The notes under the pieces: generated by a model | What the model saw: only the letters and a program-made list of their open reading frames with translations | What the model was told of the DNA's origin: nothing | Database searches by the model: none | Made by a program: the position numbers and the translations under genes | In this document: positions 8,834 to 17,325 of the stretch, one piece after another | Position numbering within the stretch: position 1 is the first letter of the stretch | Layout: the number at the start of each line of letters is the position of its first letter | From: Candidatus Faecousia excrementipullorum | Lineage (GTDB): Bacteria; Bacillota; Clostridia; Oscillospirales; Oscillospiraceae | Assembly (NCBI GenBank): GCA_018712825.1 | Contig: DVGG01000025.1 | Coordinates: 1 to 40,359, forward strand | Direction: 5' to 3' | Length of the DNA stretch: 40,359 nt

Positions 8834-9259
8834 TCACTTCTTCTTATGCCCTTTTCCCATACGCACATTCCGCCGGTGGGCCTTCTGCTCCTGCTTCCGC
8901 TGGGCAAGGCGCTGCACCTGGCCTTCCAGGGCCTCCTGCTCCTGCCGGAGGGCCTCCGGCTGGTTCAGGGCCTGCAGAAAGGACAGGGCCAAAGCCGGGT
9001 CGGTGAGGGCTGCCAGAGCGAGGCTCTGCCGCCCCACTGCCTGACCCAGCTGGTCTTTGGAAAAAGGAATCTTCACACATATCTGATCTGTCCCCGCCAC
9101 AAAGCTCTTGGCTCTGCGCCAGGTGTGGTCGGAGGCGTCGGCGGCGGCAATCACCAGCCGGGCTTTTCCAGCCCGGGCGGCAGCCCCTACCGGCTCCTCT
9201 CCCAGCTCAAGGCGTCCGGCCTTCCGGGCCAGGGACAGGTAAAACAAAGCTTTATCCAC
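8834..9259 (-). CDS. L7Ae-like RNA-binding protein (YlxQ-type)
   Basis: YlxQ-type proteins are small kink-turn RNA-binding proteins encoded between rnpM and infB in many Bacillota. The N-terminal 95 residues show the L7Ae-like pattern [17 protein letters not shown] and [10 protein letters not shown]. After this comes a Gln/Glu/Lys-rich tail of about 45 residues ending RMGKGHKKK, longer than in Bacillus. A GTG at 9259 is chosen: it overlaps the rnpM stop by 8 bases and follows GGAGGGGG. An in-frame ATG at 9295 has an AGGAGG only three bases away and is less likely. Confidence 0.82.
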   Translation of the reverse strand: MDKALFYLSLARKAGRLELGEEPVGAAARAGKARLVIAAADASDHTWRRAKSFVAGTDQICVKIPFSKDQLGQAVGRQSLALAALTDPALALSFLQALNQPEALRQEQEALEGQVQRLAQRKQEQKAHRRNVRMGKGHKKK

Positions 9260-9524
9260 GGCTTGCCCCCTCCATTTCTCTTGCCAGCAGGTCATAGACC
9301 TCCTGGGAGATGGGGGTTTCCAGGCTCCGCTCCAGTGCCTTGGACTTCTGGGCCCGTTTCAGGCACTCCGGGTTGCAGCAAAGATAGGCACCCCGGCCGT
9401 TGACCTTGCCGCCAAAATCCAGCCGCACAACCCCGTCGGTGCACCGCACCACCCGGATGAGCTCCTGCTTGGGCCTGCGCTCCCGGCAGCCCATACACTG
9501 CCGCTGCGGAATTTTTCTTTGCAT
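9252..9524 (-). CDS. rnpM: RNase P modulator RnpM (YlxR)
   Basis: YlxR-family proteins bind the RNase P RNA and modulate its activity in Bacillota. The 90-residue protein has the family signatures QCMGCRERRPKQELIRVV and GRGAYLCCNPECLKRA. The start follows AAGGAGG. It sits between nusA and ylxQ as in Bacillus, in a compact operon. Confidence 0.93.
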   Translation of the reverse strand: MQRKIPQRQCMGCRERRPKQELIRVVRCTDGVVRLDFGGKVNGRGAYLCCNPECLKRAQKSKALERSLETPISQEVYDLLAREMEGASRG

Positions 9525-9546
9525 CTGGCTGCCTCCTTTTCTGGGG

Positions 9547-10677
9547 TTAAGCTTCCTGCTCCGGCGCTTCCTCTACGGAGCTGGCAGGCTTGATGTCAAT
9601 TTTGTAGCCGGTCAGCTTGGCGGCCAGGCGGGCGTTCTGGCCCTCCTTGCCGATGGCCAGGGACAGCTGGTCGTCAGGCACAATCACCCGGCAGGCCTTC
9701 TGACCGGGGATGAGGGAAACGCTGACCACATCCGCAGGGCTAAGAGCAGCCTTTACATACTGGCAGGGGTCCTCGCTCCATACCACAATGTCAATCTTCT
9801 CCCCGTGGAGCTCCTCCACCACGGCGCCTACACGGCCGCCTCTGGGGCCGACGCAGGCACCCACCGGATCCACGTCCTCCCGGACGGCCCGAACGGCAAT
9901 CTTGCTCCGGGAACCGGGCTCCCGGGCGATGTTCCGAATCTCCACCAGACCCTCGGCGATTTCCGGGGTCTCCAGCTCAAAGAGCCGGCGCACCACATTG
10001 GGATGGGTGCGGGATACCTGGACCATGGGGCCCCGGGGGCTGCGGTGCACATCGATGACATACACCCGAATCAGATCGCCAGGCTCATAGGTCTGGCCGG
10101 GAATCTGCTCGCTGAGGCGAAGCATGGCGTCATGCTGCTCCCCGCCCTGACCGATGCGGACGATCATATCCCCGGTGGGGTCCACCCGCAGCACGGTGCC
10201 GGTGAGCAGCTCCTGGGACTTGGAGGCGTAGTTGTCGTAGGTTGCCCCCCGCTCTGCCTCCCGGATGCCCTGAATCACCACCTGCTTGGCGGTCTGGGCG
10301 GCAATCCGGCCGAACTTCTGAATGTCGATGGGGATAATCACGGAGTCTCCAAGCTGCACATTGGGGTTGATCTTCCGGGCAGCGTCGATCTGGATTTCCA
10401 GAGCCAGATCCTCCGGCTCCTCCACCGCAGTCTTGATCTGGTGCATGGACAGGCCCTTCTCGCTCAAATCCACCACCACGTTCTCACCGGGCACATCCCG
10501 GTGGTCCTCCCGGTCCTTCCGGTAGGCGTTGGTGAGGGCCTGCTTCAGCCGCTCCACCATATAGTTTACGGGAATCCCCTTCTGCTTTTCCAGCTCATTC
10601 AGGCTGGCGAAAATCTCAGCACCAATCTCTACCTTGGGCTCTTCCACTTTTTTCTTGGCTCTTGTGTTTCTTGCCAT
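9547..10677 (-). CDS. nusA: Transcription termination/antitermination factor NusA
   Basis: NusA binds RNA polymerase and nascent RNA and tunes pausing, intrinsic termination and antitermination. The 376-residue protein has the polymerase-binding N-terminal domain ([22 protein letters not shown]), an S1 domain ([19 protein letters not shown]) and two KH domains ([19 protein letters not shown] and [21 protein letters not shown]). The C-terminal acidic repeats of E. coli NusA are absent, as expected in Bacillota. It has a basic ten-residue N-terminal extension ([10 protein letters not shown]) and an AGGAGGAG ribosome-binding site. Confidence 0.97.
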   Translation of the reverse strand: MARNTRAKKKVEEPKVEIGAEIFASLNELEKQKGIPVNYMVERLKQALTNAYRKDREDHRDVPGENVVVDLSEKGLSMHQIKTAVEEPEDLALEIQIDAARKINPNVQLGDSVIIPIDIQKFGRIAAQTAKQVVIQGIREAERGATYDNYASKSQELLTGTVLRVDPTGDMIVRIGQGGEQHDAMLRLSEQIPGQTYEPGDLIRVYVIDVHRSPRGPMVQVSRTHPNVVRRLFELETPEIAEGLVEIRNIAREPGSRSKIAVRAVREDVDPVGACVGPRGGRVGAVVEELHGEKIDIVVWSEDPCQYVKAALSPADVVSVSLIPGQKACRVIVPDDQLSLAIGKEGQNARLAAKLTGYKIDIKPASSVEEAPEQEA

Positions 10678-10694
10678 GTCGGTTTCTCCTCCTA

Positions 10695-11147
10695 TCAGAA
10701 TTCCACACGAAGCCGCACCAGGGCGACCTCGGACTTTTCAAAGGTAATGGTTTCCTTGCCGGCCTCCACCGTGACCTTGCCTTCTTCGTAGCCCCGGAGA
10801 ATGCCGGGGATTTCCTTCAGGCCGTTTCTGGGACGGTAGAGCTTTACAAGGATGGGACTGCCCATGAATTTTTCAAAATCCCCGGGACGCTTCAAAGGCC
10901 GTTCCAGTCCGGCGGAGCACACCTCAAAGTGGTAGCTCTCGGGGATGGGGTCCTTCTCGTCCAGGATGGGGTCCACCGCCCGGGCGATGGCCTCGCAGTC
11001 GTTGATATTCACGCCGCCCTCCTTGTCGATATACAGCCGGAGGAACCGCTCGGAGCCCTCCCGGACATATTCCACGTCCCAGAGGGAGCAGCCGTTGGCT
11101 TCCACAATCGGCTGGGCAAAGGAGGCAACCTGCTCGGTAATCTTCAT
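10695..11147 (-). CDS. rimP: Ribosome maturation factor RimP
   Basis: RimP acts early in 30S subunit assembly. The 150-residue protein carries ANGCSLWDVEYVREG, FLRLYIDKEGGVNINDCE and EVCSAGLERPLKRPGDF, all typical of the family, followed by the SH3-like C-terminal domain. It is the first gene of the operon, 17 bp before nusA. A strong promoter and a leader hairpin lie upstream. Confidence 0.96.
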   Translation of the reverse strand: MKITEQVASFAQPIVEANGCSLWDVEYVREGSERFLRLYIDKEGGVNINDCEAIARAVDPILDEKDPIPESYHFEVCSAGLERPLKRPGDFEKFMGSPILVKLYRPRNGLKEIPGILRGYEEGKVTVEAGKETITFEKSEVALVRLRVEF

Positions 11148-11170
11148 AACAATACCCTTCTTTCAGTACA

Positions 11171-11197
11171 AAAGAGAGGGGCAGAACCCCTCTCTTT
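11171..11197 (-). terminator. Attenuator-like hairpin in the rimP leader
   Basis: AAAGAGAGGGG and CCCCTCTCTTT form an 11 bp perfect stem around a five-base loop, with the minus strand reading TTTTG through the end of the stem. It lies between the promoter and the rimP ATG, so it could terminate a fraction of transcripts of the whole nusA-infB operon. Confidence 0.5.
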
Positions 11198-11221
11198 CCA
11201 TCGTCAACTCTCAACATCTGT

Positions 11222-11250
11222 ATTATAACACCCTATATAGGATTTTGCAA
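11222..11250 (-). promoter_or_regulatory. Sigma-A promoter of the rimP-nusA-infB operon
   Basis: On the minus strand, TTGCAA (11245-11250) and TATAAT (11222-11227) are 17 bp apart. It would drive rimP and the genes down to truB. Confidence 0.85.
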
Positions 11251-11307
11251 GGGGTCAGCGGGACTTTTTCCGGGATTTTTTCAACATTTTTCCCGGGAAT
11301 CCCGGAT

Positions 11308-12387
11308 TTAACCCCCGCTGGGCAGGCCCTGGGTGTATTTATGGTCCCAATCGTCGTCAAAGAAGCCGGAGGCAGGGCTGCCCTTGGCCAGATCCTCCGC
11401 CAACTCCCGAAGGGGCTGCACCCCTTCCAGTCCCTCCAGATAAAACTCCGGCAGGGCCTCCGCCCCCAGCTGGGCACCTAAGATAGCCCCGGTGACCGCC
11501 CCCACAGCGGAGGAGCGGCCGGAATGATTCACGGAGAGAATCATTCCGGTGTCAAAGTCCCCATGGCAGGCAAGGCTTGCATACATGGCCCCTGCCAGGC
11601 ACTGGTCGGCGGTCTGGCAGTGAAGGCTCTCCATGGCCTCCCGGCTGCCGGTTTTGTCCCCCTCCACCACCTGCAAAAGCATATCGGAAAGGCCTGCCGC
11701 CTGGGGAAACTCCCGGGAGAACTGCCCCTCCATGGCGGCAATGCTCTGGGAAAACTGCTGCTGCAAAGAAAGCTCCGGCTCCTGCAAAATCCCGGCGATG
11801 GTGTAGGCCAGAACCACAGAAGAGAGAATGGTCTCCGGGTTTCCGTGGGTCAGGGCCATGGTCTGGGCCGCCAGCACCCCCAAAAAGGCCGGGTCCATCC
11901 GCTCCGGCTGGAAGCTCAGTCCCAGGGCCACGGCGGTGGTGAGGGCTCCCGGGGCGGCATTCTGGTTCCGGGGACGGGAGGGGGTGCCCAAAGCCTCGGT
12001 GCGGAGGGTGTCCAGCATCCGGCTGTCCCGGCAGTGGCGGCGGCGAAACTCCGGCAGCCGGGACACCCAGCAAAGGGGCTTTTCCGGGTCCCGGTAAAAC
12101 TGCTGGCTCCGGAGCCAGTCCTTCAGGGCCAGGGTAATATACCGCAGGTAGTATTCCCGCCGCCCCCGGGTGAGGGCCACCAGAAGGCCGTTGGCGGTGT
12201 AGGCCGCCAGCTGGGTATAGGAGGACAGCTCCACCACGCCGTTGGCGATGTCATAGCCCAGAAGGCCGTTGGGGCCGTAGGCGGTCTGAATCTCCCGCCA
12301 GGACTTTTCGTCGATGGTGTAGCCCATGGCATCCCCCACCGCCAGACCCAGCAGGCATCCCTGGTAACGATTGACCTCTCTTTCCAC
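11308..12387 (-). CDS. ADP-ribosylglycohydrolase-like protein, metal site degenerate
   Basis: The fold family (DraG/ARH) normally removes ADP-ribose from proteins or small molecules using two Mg ions. The 359-residue protein keeps the first motif, GLAVGDAMG (Asp19), and the overall pattern HGDFDTGMILSVNHSG. The usual DDT of motif two reads SSYT (residues 55-58), and the expected GDSDS-type acidic loop after NHSG reads RSSA. Most metal ligands are therefore missing while the frame is intact, which suggests a binding or regulatory protein. The GTG at 12387 follows GAGGAGAGGG; the upstream ATG at 12420 sits at the predicted transcription start and has no binding site. Confidence 0.78.
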   Translation of the reverse strand: MEREVNRYQGCLLGLAVGDAMGYTIDEKSWREIQTAYGPNGLLGYDIANGVVELSSYTQLAAYTANGLLVALTRGRREYYLRYITLALKDWLRSQQFYRDPEKPLCWVSRLPEFRRRHCRDSRMLDTLRTEALGTPSRPRNQNAAPGALTTAVALGLSFQPERMDPAFLGVLAAQTMALTHGNPETILSSVVLAYTIAGILQEPELSLQQQFSQSIAAMEGQFSREFPQAAGLSDMLLQVVEGDKTGSREAMESLHCQTADQCLAGAMYASLACHGDFDTGMILSVNHSGRSSAVGAVTGAILGAQLGAEALPEFYLEGLEGVQPLRELAEDLAKGSPASGFFDDDWDHKYTQGLPSGG

Positions 12388-12422
12388 CGGCACCCTCTCC
12401 TCTTTTTGTATCTTTTCCATAT

Positions 12423-12451
12423 ATTATATAGAAATCCCCGGAAAAATGCAA
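12423..12451 (-). promoter_or_regulatory. Sigma-A promoter of the ADP-ribosylglycohydrolase-like gene
   Basis: On the minus strand, TTGCAT (12446-12451) and TATAAT (12423-12428) are 17 bp apart. The start site would fall at about 12416-12420, which is why a GTG start at 12387 is preferred for the gene. Confidence 0.8.
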
Positions 12452-12535
12452 GATTTTTCAAAACACTCCTTCCAGTCCTTCCTCCAATTTCCAGCCTGAT
12501 TTCCGGATTGAAACGGGAAATTCACAGAATATGTG

Positions 12536-12564
12536 TTGTCATTTTCCCCAAGATACGATAGAAT
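12536..12564 (+). promoter_or_regulatory. Sigma-A promoter of prmA
   Basis: TTGTCA (12536-12541) and TAGAAT (12559-12564) are separated by 17 bp. It is divergent from the ADP-ribosylglycohydrolase-like promoter, the two units sharing the gap 12388-12593. Confidence 0.8.
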
Positions 12565-12593
12565 AAAGAGAAGTCAACATAAAGGAGAACATT

Positions 12594-13535
12594 ATGAACT
12601 GGCTGGAAATTACCATCAATCCCCCTGCCGGGGAAGCGGAGGCCGTGGCGCAGGCTCTCACCGCCGGGGGGTTTTCCGAGTTTCTTCTGGAGGACCAGGA
12701 GGAATTTGAAACTTTTTTGCAGGAAAACAAAGCCTACTGGGATTACATTGACGAAGGCTTCCAGAACCGGCTGCAGGGTCTGTCCCGGATTCGGCTGTAT
12801 CTGGAGGACGGTGACACGGCGGGTATGACCCGGCTGACCGCCCTTCTGGACGCCCTGGGGCTGAAGGCCCAGGTGGCGGCCCTGCCGGAGGAGAACTGGG
12901 AGGAGTCCTGGAAGGACAGCTATCCCCCCCAGCCTGTGGGCAAGCGCCTTCTGGTGCTGCCCTACTGGCTGGCGGACACCTGCCCGGAGGACAGGCTGCC
13001 GGTGATTCTGGACCCGGGTCTTACCTTCGGCACCGGTGCCCACCCCTCCACCCAGATGGTGATGGAGGCCATGGAGGAGGGGGTGCGTCCCGGGGACGCC
13101 TGCCTGGATTTGGGCAGCGGCAGCGGCATTTTGTCCATCACCGCCCTGCAGCTGGGGGCAAAGTCTGCCATCGGCGTGGACATCGACCCCAAGGCGGAGG
13201 ACATTGCCCGGGAAAACGCCGCTTACAACGGCTTCTCCGCCCCGGCCTTCACTGCCCTGACCGGGAACGTGACGGCAGACACCGCCCTTATGGAGCGGCT
13301 GGCCGCCGGGAGCTACCGGGTGGTGCTGGTAAACATTGTGGCGGATGTGATTATCGCCCTTGCCCCGGTGCTGCCCCGGTTTTTGCAGACCGACACCCGG
13401 CTTATCTGCTCCGGGATTCTTTCTGAGCGGCTGCCGGAGGTGGTGGCGGCTCTGGAGCAGGCTGGGCTTACCGTTTTGCAGACCCGGGCCAAAGAGGAGT
13501 GGCGGTGCGTCATCGCCGGAAGGAGGCCCTTATGA
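12594..13535 (+). CDS. prmA: Ribosomal protein L11 methyltransferase
   Basis: PrmA methylates ribosomal protein L11 using S-adenosylmethionine. The 313-residue protein has the family signature LDPGLTFGTGAHPSTQM (139-155), the SAM-binding LDLGSGSGILSI (171-182), GVDIDPKA (194-201), and LVNIVADVI in the catalytic region. An AAGGAGA site precedes the ATG. In many Bacillota prmA follows dnaJ; here it is about 5 kb away in the opposite orientation, heading a group of envelope genes whose first start codon overlaps its stop (ATGA). Confidence 0.95.
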   Translation: MNWLEITINPPAGEAEAVAQALTAGGFSEFLLEDQEEFETFLQENKAYWDYIDEGFQNRLQGLSRIRLYLEDGDTAGMTRLTALLDALGLKAQVAALPEENWEESWKDSYPPQPVGKRLLVLPYWLADTCPEDRLPVILDPGLTFGTGAHPSTQMVMEAMEEGVRPGDACLDLGSGSGILSITALQLGAKSAIGVDIDPKAEDIARENAAYNGFSAPAFTALTGNVTADTALMERLAAGSYRVVLVNIVADVIIALAPVLPRFLQTDTRLICSGILSERLPEVVAALEQAGLTVLQTRAKEEWRCVIAGRRPL

Positions 13536-14554
13536 AGATTCCTTACCGTACCCGGCAGCTGCTGAAGGGCATTGCCATCACCCTTCTGATTCTGGCGCTG
13601 ATCGGCCTGGTAATCTGGGGACTGTGGATTCTGTGGCTGAGCCGGTTTGTGGTGTATACCCGGGACGAGGGGGCAAGGCTGGACTTTTCCCTGTCCCAGG
13701 AGATTTCCGAAGGGGAGCTGGCGGTGGAGCCGGAAAGTGTCCCCACCATCGGCATCTATTACAATGAAGGCGAGGACGCCATCACCGCCAACCAGCCCCT
13801 GGCCCAGCTGAACGGCTACTACATCACCCAGCAGGTGCTGGAAACAGAAAATTTTGACACCATCCTCAGCCAGGTGGAGGCCCTGCCCAAGGGTACCCCG
13901 GTAATGGTGGATGTAAAAAGCATCAAGGGCAGCTTCTTCTATGCGTCCTCCGTCAGCACCCAGCGCAACAGCGCCATTGACACGGAGGCCATGGAGCAGC
14001 TGATTACCCGCATGAACGAAAAGGGACTGTACCTCATTGCCCGGCTGCCGGCCCTGCGGGACTTTTACTATGGCCTGGACCATGTGCCCGACGGCCTGCC
14101 CACCTCCGGGGGCTATCTGTGGATGGACGATGCCTCCTGCTACTGGCTCAACCCCGCCAGCGAGGGCACCCGGAACTATCTGGTGCAGCAGATTCAGGAG
14201 CTGCGCTCCAAAGGCTTTGACGAAGTGGTGCTGACGGACTTCTACTTCCCCGCCACCGACCAGATTGTATTCTCCGGGGACAAGTCCCAGACCCTGACGG
14301 AAACCGCCCAGCTTCTGGTGGACGCCTGCTGTAGTGACAGCTTTGCCCTTTCCTTCGTGAAGGCCGGGGACTATACCCTCCCCACAGGCCGCACCCGGGT
14401 GTATCTGGAAGGGGTTGAGGCGGCAGAGGCGGACCAGGCCGCCCAGGACAGCGGCGTGGCAGACACGGCGGTGAACCTGGTGTTCCTGGCCCAGAGCCAC
14501 GACACCCGGTATGACACCTACGGCGTACTCAGACCCCTGGCCAGCGCCCACTAA
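13532..14554 (+). CDS. Membrane-anchored DUF4015-like putative glycosidase
   Basis: The 340-residue protein has a short basic N-terminus, one membrane segment (about 11-36, IAITLLILALIGLVIWGLWI) and an outside domain that resembles the DUF4015 TIM-barrel glycosidase-like family: PVMVDVKSIKG, KGLYLIARLPALRDFYY, YWLNPASEGTRNYL and KGFDEVVLTDFYFP appear in the expected order. The substrate is unknown; the next gene is a muramidase, so a cell-wall polymer is a reasonable guess. The ATG at 13532 overlaps the prmA stop and follows AAGGAGG. Confidence 0.72.
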   Translation: MKIPYRTRQLLKGIAITLLILALIGLVIWGLWILWLSRFVVYTRDEGARLDFSLSQEISEGELAVEPESVPTIGIYYNEGEDAITANQPLAQLNGYYITQQVLETENFDTILSQVEALPKGTPVMVDVKSIKGSFFYASSVSTQRNSAIDTEAMEQLITRMNEKGLYLIARLPALRDFYYGLDHVPDGLPTSGGYLWMDDASCYWLNPASEGTRNYLVQQIQELRSKGFDEVVLTDFYFPATDQIVFSGDKSQTLTETAQLLVDACCSDSFALSFVKAGDYTLPTGRTRVYLEGVEAAEADQAAQDSGVADTAVNLVFLAQSHDTRYDTYGVLRPLASAH

Positions 14555-14563
14555 GGAGAGACC

Positions 14564-15409
14564 ATGAAACAGAAAACAAAGCTATACATAGAACTGGGGC
14601 TGGGTCTGCTGGTGGGACTGACTGCCCTGGTGGTGCTGGCAGTGGTACTGGTGCAAAACGCCCTGAAAGAGTCCGCCCAGGCGGAGACCACCCAGCCCAC
14701 CACGGAAACCACCGTCGCCGCCCCCACCCTGCCTCCCAACCCCTACGGCCCGGAGGATTTCCGGGTAGAGGAAAACGGCTACATCACCTGCCTGACGGAA
14801 GATGCCCCCCATGGCATCGATGTCTCCGAATGGCAGGGAGACATTGACTGGCAGCAGGTGAAGGATTCCGGGATAGCGTTTGCCATCATCCGTCTGGGCT
14901 ACCGCAGATCCGAATCCGGGGAGCTGAGCACAGACGAAAAGGCCCTGGCCAATCTCCAGGGAGCCTCGGAGGCAGGGCTTCCCATAGGCGCCTACTTCTT
15001 CTCCCAGGCGATCTCCACCCAGGAGGCTCTGGAGGAGGCGGAGTATGCCCTGTCCCTGCTGGAGGGGTACACCCTGACCTATCCCCTCATCTATGACTGG
15101 GAGTACCTGGGGGAGGACGCCCGCACCGCAGATGTGGACGCCCGCACCCTTACAGACTGCATCAAGACCTTCTGCAGCCGGGTAGAGGCGGAAGGCTATA
15201 AGAGTATGATTTATTTCAACCCCCATTTCCACGAAAATGAGGTGCTGTACCTGGATGAACTGACGGACTACCACTTCTGGCTGGCCATGTACGACACCCG
15301 GATGGACTACCCCTATCAGATTGATATGTGGCAGTACTCCTGCACCGGCTCGGTGCCGGGAATTAACGGAGATGTGGACCTGAACCTGTACCTGCCCCGA
15401 AAGCAGTAG
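14564..15409 (+). CDS. Membrane-anchored GH25 muramidase (lysozyme)
   Basis: GH25 enzymes cleave the MurNAc-GlcNAc bond of peptidoglycan. The 281-residue protein has an N-terminal membrane anchor (about 8-31), a Thr/Pro-rich linker (about 41-60) and a GH25 domain (about 83-276). Candidate active-site residues are visible: Asp86 in GIDVSEWQGDIDW and the Asp178/Glu180 pair in YDWEY. The C-terminal MWQYSCTGSVPGINGDVDLN is also typical. AAGGAGA precedes the ATG, 9 bp after the previous gene. It probably acts outside the membrane in wall remodelling. Confidence 0.92.
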   Translation: MKQKTKLYIELGLGLLVGLTALVVLAVVLVQNALKESAQAETTQPTTETTVAAPTLPPNPYGPEDFRVEENGYITCLTEDAPHGIDVSEWQGDIDWQQVKDSGIAFAIIRLGYRRSESGELSTDEKALANLQGASEAGLPIGAYFFSQAISTQEALEEAEYALSLLEGYTLTYPLIYDWEYLGEDARTADVDARTLTDCIKTFCSRVEAEGYKSMIYFNPHFHENEVLYLDELTDYHFWLAMYDTRMDYPYQIDMWQYSCTGSVPGINGDVDLNLYLPRKQ

Positions 15410-15418
15410 GGCCGCACC

Positions 15419-15447
15419 TTGCAATGGGGTGTATTTTGTGATAAAAT
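15419..15447 (+). promoter_or_regulatory. Sigma-A promoter of the DUF2207-type gene
   Basis: TTGCAA (15419-15424) and TAAAAT (15442-15447) are separated by 17 bp in the gap after the GH25 gene, so the next gene can be transcribed alone. Confidence 0.7.
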
Positions 15448-15485
15448 ACCAGAAAATTCAGAGAAAACGGGAAAGGAGTGGGCAT

Positions 15486-17213
15486 ATGAAGGGCTTCATG
15501 CGGATTGTGCTGGTGGCAGTGCTGGTTTTGCTCCTGGCGTTTCCGGCAGCGGCGGCCAGCTCCGCCTCCCAGGTGGAGAGCTTTCTTACCGTTGCCGCCG
15601 ACGGCTCCTGCCAGGTGACCACCACCGTCACCCTCCATCTGGAGCAGACCCAGGGGGATTTGAGCTTCCCCATTCCTGCGGGGGCTGCCAACGTGACCCT
15701 CAACGGCTCCCGGGCCAAAACCACGGCAGGAGGCGACCGGCTGTACGTGGATTTGTCAAAGGCCTACGGCGGCGTCACCGGGGACATTTCCTTTACCCTC
15801 AACTATACGGTGTATGGTCTGGTGGAAGAAAACAGCGAGGGGATTCTGGAGCTGCGGCTGCCCCTTATGTCCGGCTTCGCCCTCCCGGTGGACACCATGA
15901 GCTTTTCCATTACCCTGCCGGGGGAGATTCCCGACAGCCCCGCCTTCACCAGCGGATACTATCAGGCCAGCATTGAAAAATACCTGACCTATACCAAGGA
16001 AGGGGCCATGATCAAGGGCTCCACCACCCAGTCCCTCAAGGACCACGAGACCCTGCTTATGACCCTGGGGGTGTCTGACCAGATGTTCCCCCAGGTGTCC
16101 CGGCCGGTGCAGCGCACCTACCTGGACGACCTGGTAATGGGTGTCTGCGCCGCCCTGGCCCTTGCCTACTGGCTGATTTTCCTCCGGTGTCCCATTCCCT
16201 GGAAGAAGCACACCACCTGCCCGCCTCAGGGCTACAGCGCCGGCCAGGCCGGCACGGTGCTGTTCCTCAAGCCCTGCGATTTGACCACCATGATTCTGTC
16301 CTGGGCTCAGCTGGGGTATCTGCACCTGCGGTACTCCCTGGACCGGGTGGTGGTCACAAAGCAGATGGATATGGGCAACGAGCGCAGTGGTTTTGAGCGG
16401 AAATGGTTCCGCAAGCTCTTTTCCAGAGGAGACACGGTCAGCACCGCCTCCAACTTCTATGTCCAGCTGGCCCAGGCAGTGGAAGCTCCCGGCGTTTCCG
16501 GGGGTGAGCTGCTGAAGGGCCGCCGGGGAAGCCCCAGAATTTTCCGGGCTCTTCTTTCCCTGCTGGGGGTGGGCGTGGGAATCAACATTGCCATTCCTCT
16601 TGCCAGCGGCGGTGTGCTGCAATGGCTGTGGGTGGCTGTCTTTGGTCTGGCCGGGGGGATTGCCGCCTGGAAAATGATTCCCTGGCTGTCCCACTTCTTC
16701 CTGAGAACTCCCGGTCAGGGCTGGCTGTGCCTGGCCGCCGCCGGGGTGCTGGCGGCCTTGGGCGCTTTTGCAGGAGAGACCCTTTCCGTTTCCCTGGGCG
16801 TGCTGGGGATTCTTCTGGGAGGCATTCTCTACGCCTGGGGCGGCAGACGGACGGAGGCAGGGCTCCTTCTCCGGGAGGAGATTCTGGGCCTTCGCAGCTA
16901 CCTGAGAAAGGGCGAGGTGCGGGGCACGGCCTCGGATTTGCGCCAGGACCCGGACTGCTTCTTCAATCTCCTGCCCTGGGCGCTGGCCCTGGGAGTGGAC
17001 AAGGCCTTCGCCCGGAACATGGGAGGCCGGAAGCTGCCGGACTGTCCCTATGTGATTCTGGACAGACAGCTGTCCTATTCCCCTGACCAGTGGTGCCGCT
17101 TTTTCCGGCAGCTGGCAAAGGATATGGAGCGACGGAAGGTGCAGCAGTCCCGGAGCTTTGTTTGGGAGCTTCTTTCCTCCCTCACCGGAAAACCCAAAAA
17201 GCGCCGCAGATAA
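15486..17213 (+). CDS. DUF2207-type membrane protein
   Basis: The function is unknown. The 575-residue protein starts with a clear signal peptide (about 1-24, ending PAAAA) and a beta-rich external domain (25-210). A membrane helix follows (about 216-234), then a cytoplasmic block with LKPCDLTTMILSWAQLGYL that matches the conserved middle of DUF2207 proteins. Two hydrophobic regions (about 354-396 and 413-450) may contribute four more helices, and the tail is basic (GKPKKRRR). The ATG at 15486 follows AAGGAG; the upstream in-frame codon lacks a binding site. It closes the envelope gene group and is followed by strong terminators. Confidence 0.75.
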   Translation: MKGFMRIVLVAVLVLLLAFPAAAASSASQVESFLTVAADGSCQVTTTVTLHLEQTQGDLSFPIPAGAANVTLNGSRAKTTAGGDRLYVDLSKAYGGVTGDISFTLNYTVYGLVEENSEGILELRLPLMSGFALPVDTMSFSITLPGEIPDSPAFTSGYYQASIEKYLTYTKEGAMIKGSTTQSLKDHETLLMTLGVSDQMFPQVSRPVQRTYLDDLVMGVCAALALAYWLIFLRCPIPWKKHTTCPPQGYSAGQAGTVLFLKPCDLTTMILSWAQLGYLHLRYSLDRVVVTKQMDMGNERSGFERKWFRKLFSRGDTVSTASNFYVQLAQAVEAPGVSGGELLKGRRGSPRIFRALLSLLGVGVGINIAIPLASGGVLQWLWVAVFGLAGGIAAWKMIPWLSHFFLRTPGQGWLCLAAAGVLAALGAFAGETLSVSLGVLGILLGGILYAWGGRRTEAGLLLREEILGLRSYLRKGEVRGTASDLRQDPDCFFNLLPWALALGVDKAFARNMGGRKLPDCPYVILDRQLSYSPDQWCRFFRQLAKDMERRKVQQSRSFVWELLSSLTGKPKKRRR

Positions 17214-17225
17214 CAAGCCATGAAA

Positions 17226-17257
17226 ACCCCCCGGTTTTGCACCGCAAAACCGGGGGT
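17226..17257 (+). terminator. Terminator after the DUF2207-type gene
   Basis: ACCCCCCGGTTTTGC and GCAAAACCGGGGGT form a long stem with a three-base loop directly downstream of the stop codon. The T-run after it is short, and a second stronger terminator follows. Confidence 0.7.
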
Positions 17258-17270
17258 CTTGATAGATTAA

Positions 17271-17312
17271 GGGCTCGTTGCAAAATAAAAGATTTGCAAC
17301 GAGCCCTTTTTT
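17271..17312 (+). terminator. Second, stronger terminator
   Basis: GGGCTCGTTGCAAA pairs perfectly with TTTGCAACGAGCCC over 14 bp around an eight-base loop, followed by six Ts. It ends rightward transcription before the heat-shock genes. Confidence 0.88.
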
Positions 17313-17325
17313 CGCACCGCACCCC

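Noticed and set aside
6421-9006. An 861-codon open frame on the plus strand opposite infB
   Set aside because: Antisense to a complete IF-2 gene; no family motif and no ribosome-binding site.
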